In this document: positions 62,611-64,000 of the stretch, piece by piece
Layout of the letters: each line of letters starts with the position of its first letter
Position numbering within the stretch: the stretch's first letter is position 1
Notes under the pieces: generated by a model
What the model saw: only the letters and a program-made list of their open reading frames with translations
Told to the model about the DNA's origin: nothing
Database searches by the model: none
Source of the DNA: CBDBCU01 sp965243185
GTDB taxonomy: Bacteria > Chloroflexota > Dehalococcoidia > Lucifugimonadales > UBA3495
Length of the DNA stretch: 64,000 nt
Direction: 5' to 3'
NCBI GenBank assembly: GCA_965243185.1
Contig: OZ251531.1
Location: 3,286,001 to 3,350,000, forward strand
Program-made: the position numbers and the translations under genes

Positions 62611-64000
62611 ATGACCGTAGATGAATCGATAGAGAACCTCAAAATCACCGTAGAGGCTTTCGAGCGTCTCCGGGGCGGACTGGTACCCTTTGTGGAGGAT
62701 ACGGTCACTCAGAAGTTCCCCAATCTTGGGTTGGAGGACCTGAAAGCGTTGTCCAGGGAAATTAGCTTGCGTGAAATGCCAGATACTTACGCGAGTATGG
62801 ACATCGCCGCCATCCTGAATTTGATGGAGACTCACGGCATTCGCGACCGCGACCAGAATAAACCCGATGTCTTGGCTGCTTTCAGGGATGCTTTCGGCGG
62901 CAAAGTAGCCAATCTTATGGGGTCGCTCCGGACTCTAAAAAATTACCGCAACCGGGCGGCCCATCATAACGGGCTGGCCGACAGGCAACTGACCCTGAAT
63001 CAGGTACGGGAAGTTCTAGCCACCGCCGCCACATGGCTGGAAGCCATTGCCGACCGCTACCCCGCGGCCAAAGAGCAACTGGCAAAACTCGAGTCCCTGC
63101 AAGCGGACATCGGGCGTCCTGCCGCTACGCGTATCCCCGAGACTATGGCTGACTACTCGGCCCATAACCCCGACTTCCAAGCCGCTGTACGGGAAACCAT
63201 CCGACACAGATTTGGGGCGGGCAATGCCCCCGTAACTCCAACTTCGCAGCAAGGCGACCCGGATGGCGAGATTGCTCAGCCCCTGACCGTTCAGGAAGTA
63301 TTGGGCGAAAATCCGATGCTGGCCGACATCTGTAACTACTTCGACCGGGGCAATAAATGCTTCTCTCTCGGTCAGTACGAGCAAGCCATCGCCGAATTCA
63401 CCCAAGTCATTGCCCTTGCTCCCGATGGTGACGGCGCTTACATCAACCGGGGCAATAGTTACGCTGAACTTGGGCAGCATGAGCAAGCCATTGCCGACTT
63501 CACCCAAGCCGCTGCCCTCGTCCCCCAGTATGCCACTCCTTACTACAATCGGGGCTGTAGTTACGCTAACCTTGGTCAGCATGAGCAAGCCATTGCTGAC
63601 TTCACCCAAGCCGCTGTCCTCGCCCCCCAACATCCCGATCCTTATTATAATCGGGCCAATAGTTACGCTGACCTTGGCCAGCATCAACAAGCCGTTGCTG
63701 ACTTCACCCAAGCCATTGCTCTCGACCTACAGAATGCCGCAGCTTACACCAACCGGGGCAATAGTTACTATTCCCTCGGTAAGTATGAGCAAGCCATTGC
63801 CGACTACGACCAAGCCATTGCCTTCGACTCCCAAGATGCCGACGTTTATCACAGTCGGGGCAATAGTTACGCTGAACTTGGGCTGCATGAGCAAGCTATT
63901 GCCGACTTCACCCAAACCATTGCCCTTGCCCCCCAATATGCCGCTGCTTACGCCAACCGGGGCGATAGTTACTTTGCCCTCGGTCAGTACGAACAGTCCC
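62611..64000 (+). CDS. HEPN (Swt1-like) plus TPR-repeat protein, cut by window edge
   Basis: From ATG 62611 the frame is open to the end of the window (463 codons). Residues 1-150 look like a Swt1-type HEPN domain: VEAFERLRGGLVPFVEDTVT, MDIAAILNLMETHG, and the RNase motif R113-N114-x3-H118 in KNYRNRAAHHN. From about residue 244 there are at least seven TPR repeats of 34 residues (RGNSYAELGQHEQAIADFTQ type). HEPN domains are often RNases in toxin and phage-defence systems; TPRs bind partners. GGGGGAAA lies before the ATG. The C-terminus is off the edge. Confidence 0.8.
   Translation, partial: MTVDESIENLKITVEAFERLRGGLVPFVEDTVTQKFPNLGLEDLKALSREISLREMPDTYASMDIAAILNLMETHGIRDRDQNKPDVLAAFRDAFGGKVANLMGSLRTLKNYRNRAAHHNGLADRQLTLNQVREVLATAATWLEAIADRYPAAKEQLAKLESLQADIGRPAATRIPETMADYSAHNPDFQAAVRETIRHRFGAGNAPVTPTSQQGDPDGEIAQPLTVQEVLGENPMLADICNYFDRGNKCFSLGQYEQAIAEFTQVIALAPDGDGAYINRGNSYAELGQHEQAIADFTQAAALVPQYATPYYNRGCSYANLGQHEQAIADFTQAAVLAPQHPDPYYNRANSYADLGQHQQAVADFTQAIALDLQNAAAYTNRGNSYYSLGKYEQAIADYDQAIAFDSQDADVYHSRGNSYAELGLHEQAIADFTQTIALAPQYAAAYANRGDSYFALGQYEQS
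63346..64000 (+). repeat. 102-bp tandem coding repeats (TPR)
   Basis: Six full units and part of a seventh, each 102 bp, are highly alike at the DNA level (GGGGCAATAGTTACGCTGAA is shared with few changes). Such similarity suggests recent repeat expansion or gene conversion. Confidence 0.85.

Noticed and set aside
63346..64000. CRISPR-like tandem repeats
   Set aside because: Units are contiguous 102-bp coding repeats that translate as TPRs, with no spacers.

Overview
The window is GC-rich chromosomal DNA from a free-living bacterium. I infer a member of the Chloroflexota, of the Dehalococcoidia/SAR202 type, but no rRNA is present to prove it. The pointers are a cofactor F420 pathway, TTG and GTG starts, mitochondrial-type aconitase, NIPSNAP proteins, lipoproteins with Ala/Pro-rich linkers, a PspA/PspAA pair, many CoA-linked catabolic genes, and a selenocysteine-containing SelD.

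Layout. 1-3761 (minus): F420 operon cofG-cofH-cofD-cofC, with cofC cut by the window edge. 3843-7153: NIPSNAP protein, ruvB, an FMN-dependent hydroxy-acid dehydrogenase and an unknown protein. 7362-14467: OLD-type nuclease, aconitase, and a C-R-M restriction-modification cassette flanked by a partial second copy of the aconitase 5' end and a ferredoxin remnant. 14576-18100: selD read through an in-frame UGA, a sulfite-oxidase-like protein, a DUF502 membrane protein and a lipoprotein. 18209-19284: a complete IS with 9-bp target duplication and an A7 frameshift signal. 19320-21939: a YgjP-like metallopeptidase, a secreted protein interrupted at a C9 tract, and a structured noncoding stretch with its own promoter and a terminal hairpin. 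21940-25922: acyl-CoA ligase, two enoyl-CoA hydratase homologues and a PHP-domain protein. 26031-28187: CIRCE-controlled groES-groEL with a terminator. 28281-31133: three-gene CoA-transferase array, A, fused B-A, B. 31218-32596: small membrane protein, PspA, PspAA. 32597-38933: frameshifted DUF3326 gene, NspC-like decarboxylase, double NIPSNAP, HpaB-type hydroxylase and GMC oxidoreductase. 38934-41991: AT-rich promoter and structured leader, then imelysin and di-haem oxidoreductase. 42169-50275: an envelope-looking locus with DUF4178 and DUF350 genes facing a minus-strand run of transglutaminase-like protein, SecA paralogue, lipoprotein and an unknown protein. 50351-52928: tRNA-Pro and a one-polypeptide restriction-modification enzyme. 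52969-58301: TlpA-like thioredoxin, mfd and an IS30 transposase. 58526-62586: peptide-type ABC transporter. 62611-end: a HEPN-TPR protein cut by the window edge.

Central metabolism points to a heterotroph using organic acids and aromatics (CoA ligases, hydratases, CoA transferases, HpaB, GMC and FMN oxidoreductases), with F420 redox chemistry and selenoprotein synthesis. Defence-type genes are scattered among housekeeping genes: OLD nuclease, C-R-M cassette, fused restriction-modification enzyme and HEPN-TPR protein. The best leads for something undescribed are the SecA-paralogue locus, the orphan structured RNA near 21.4-21.9 kb, and the acn/ferredoxin scar around the restriction cassette.
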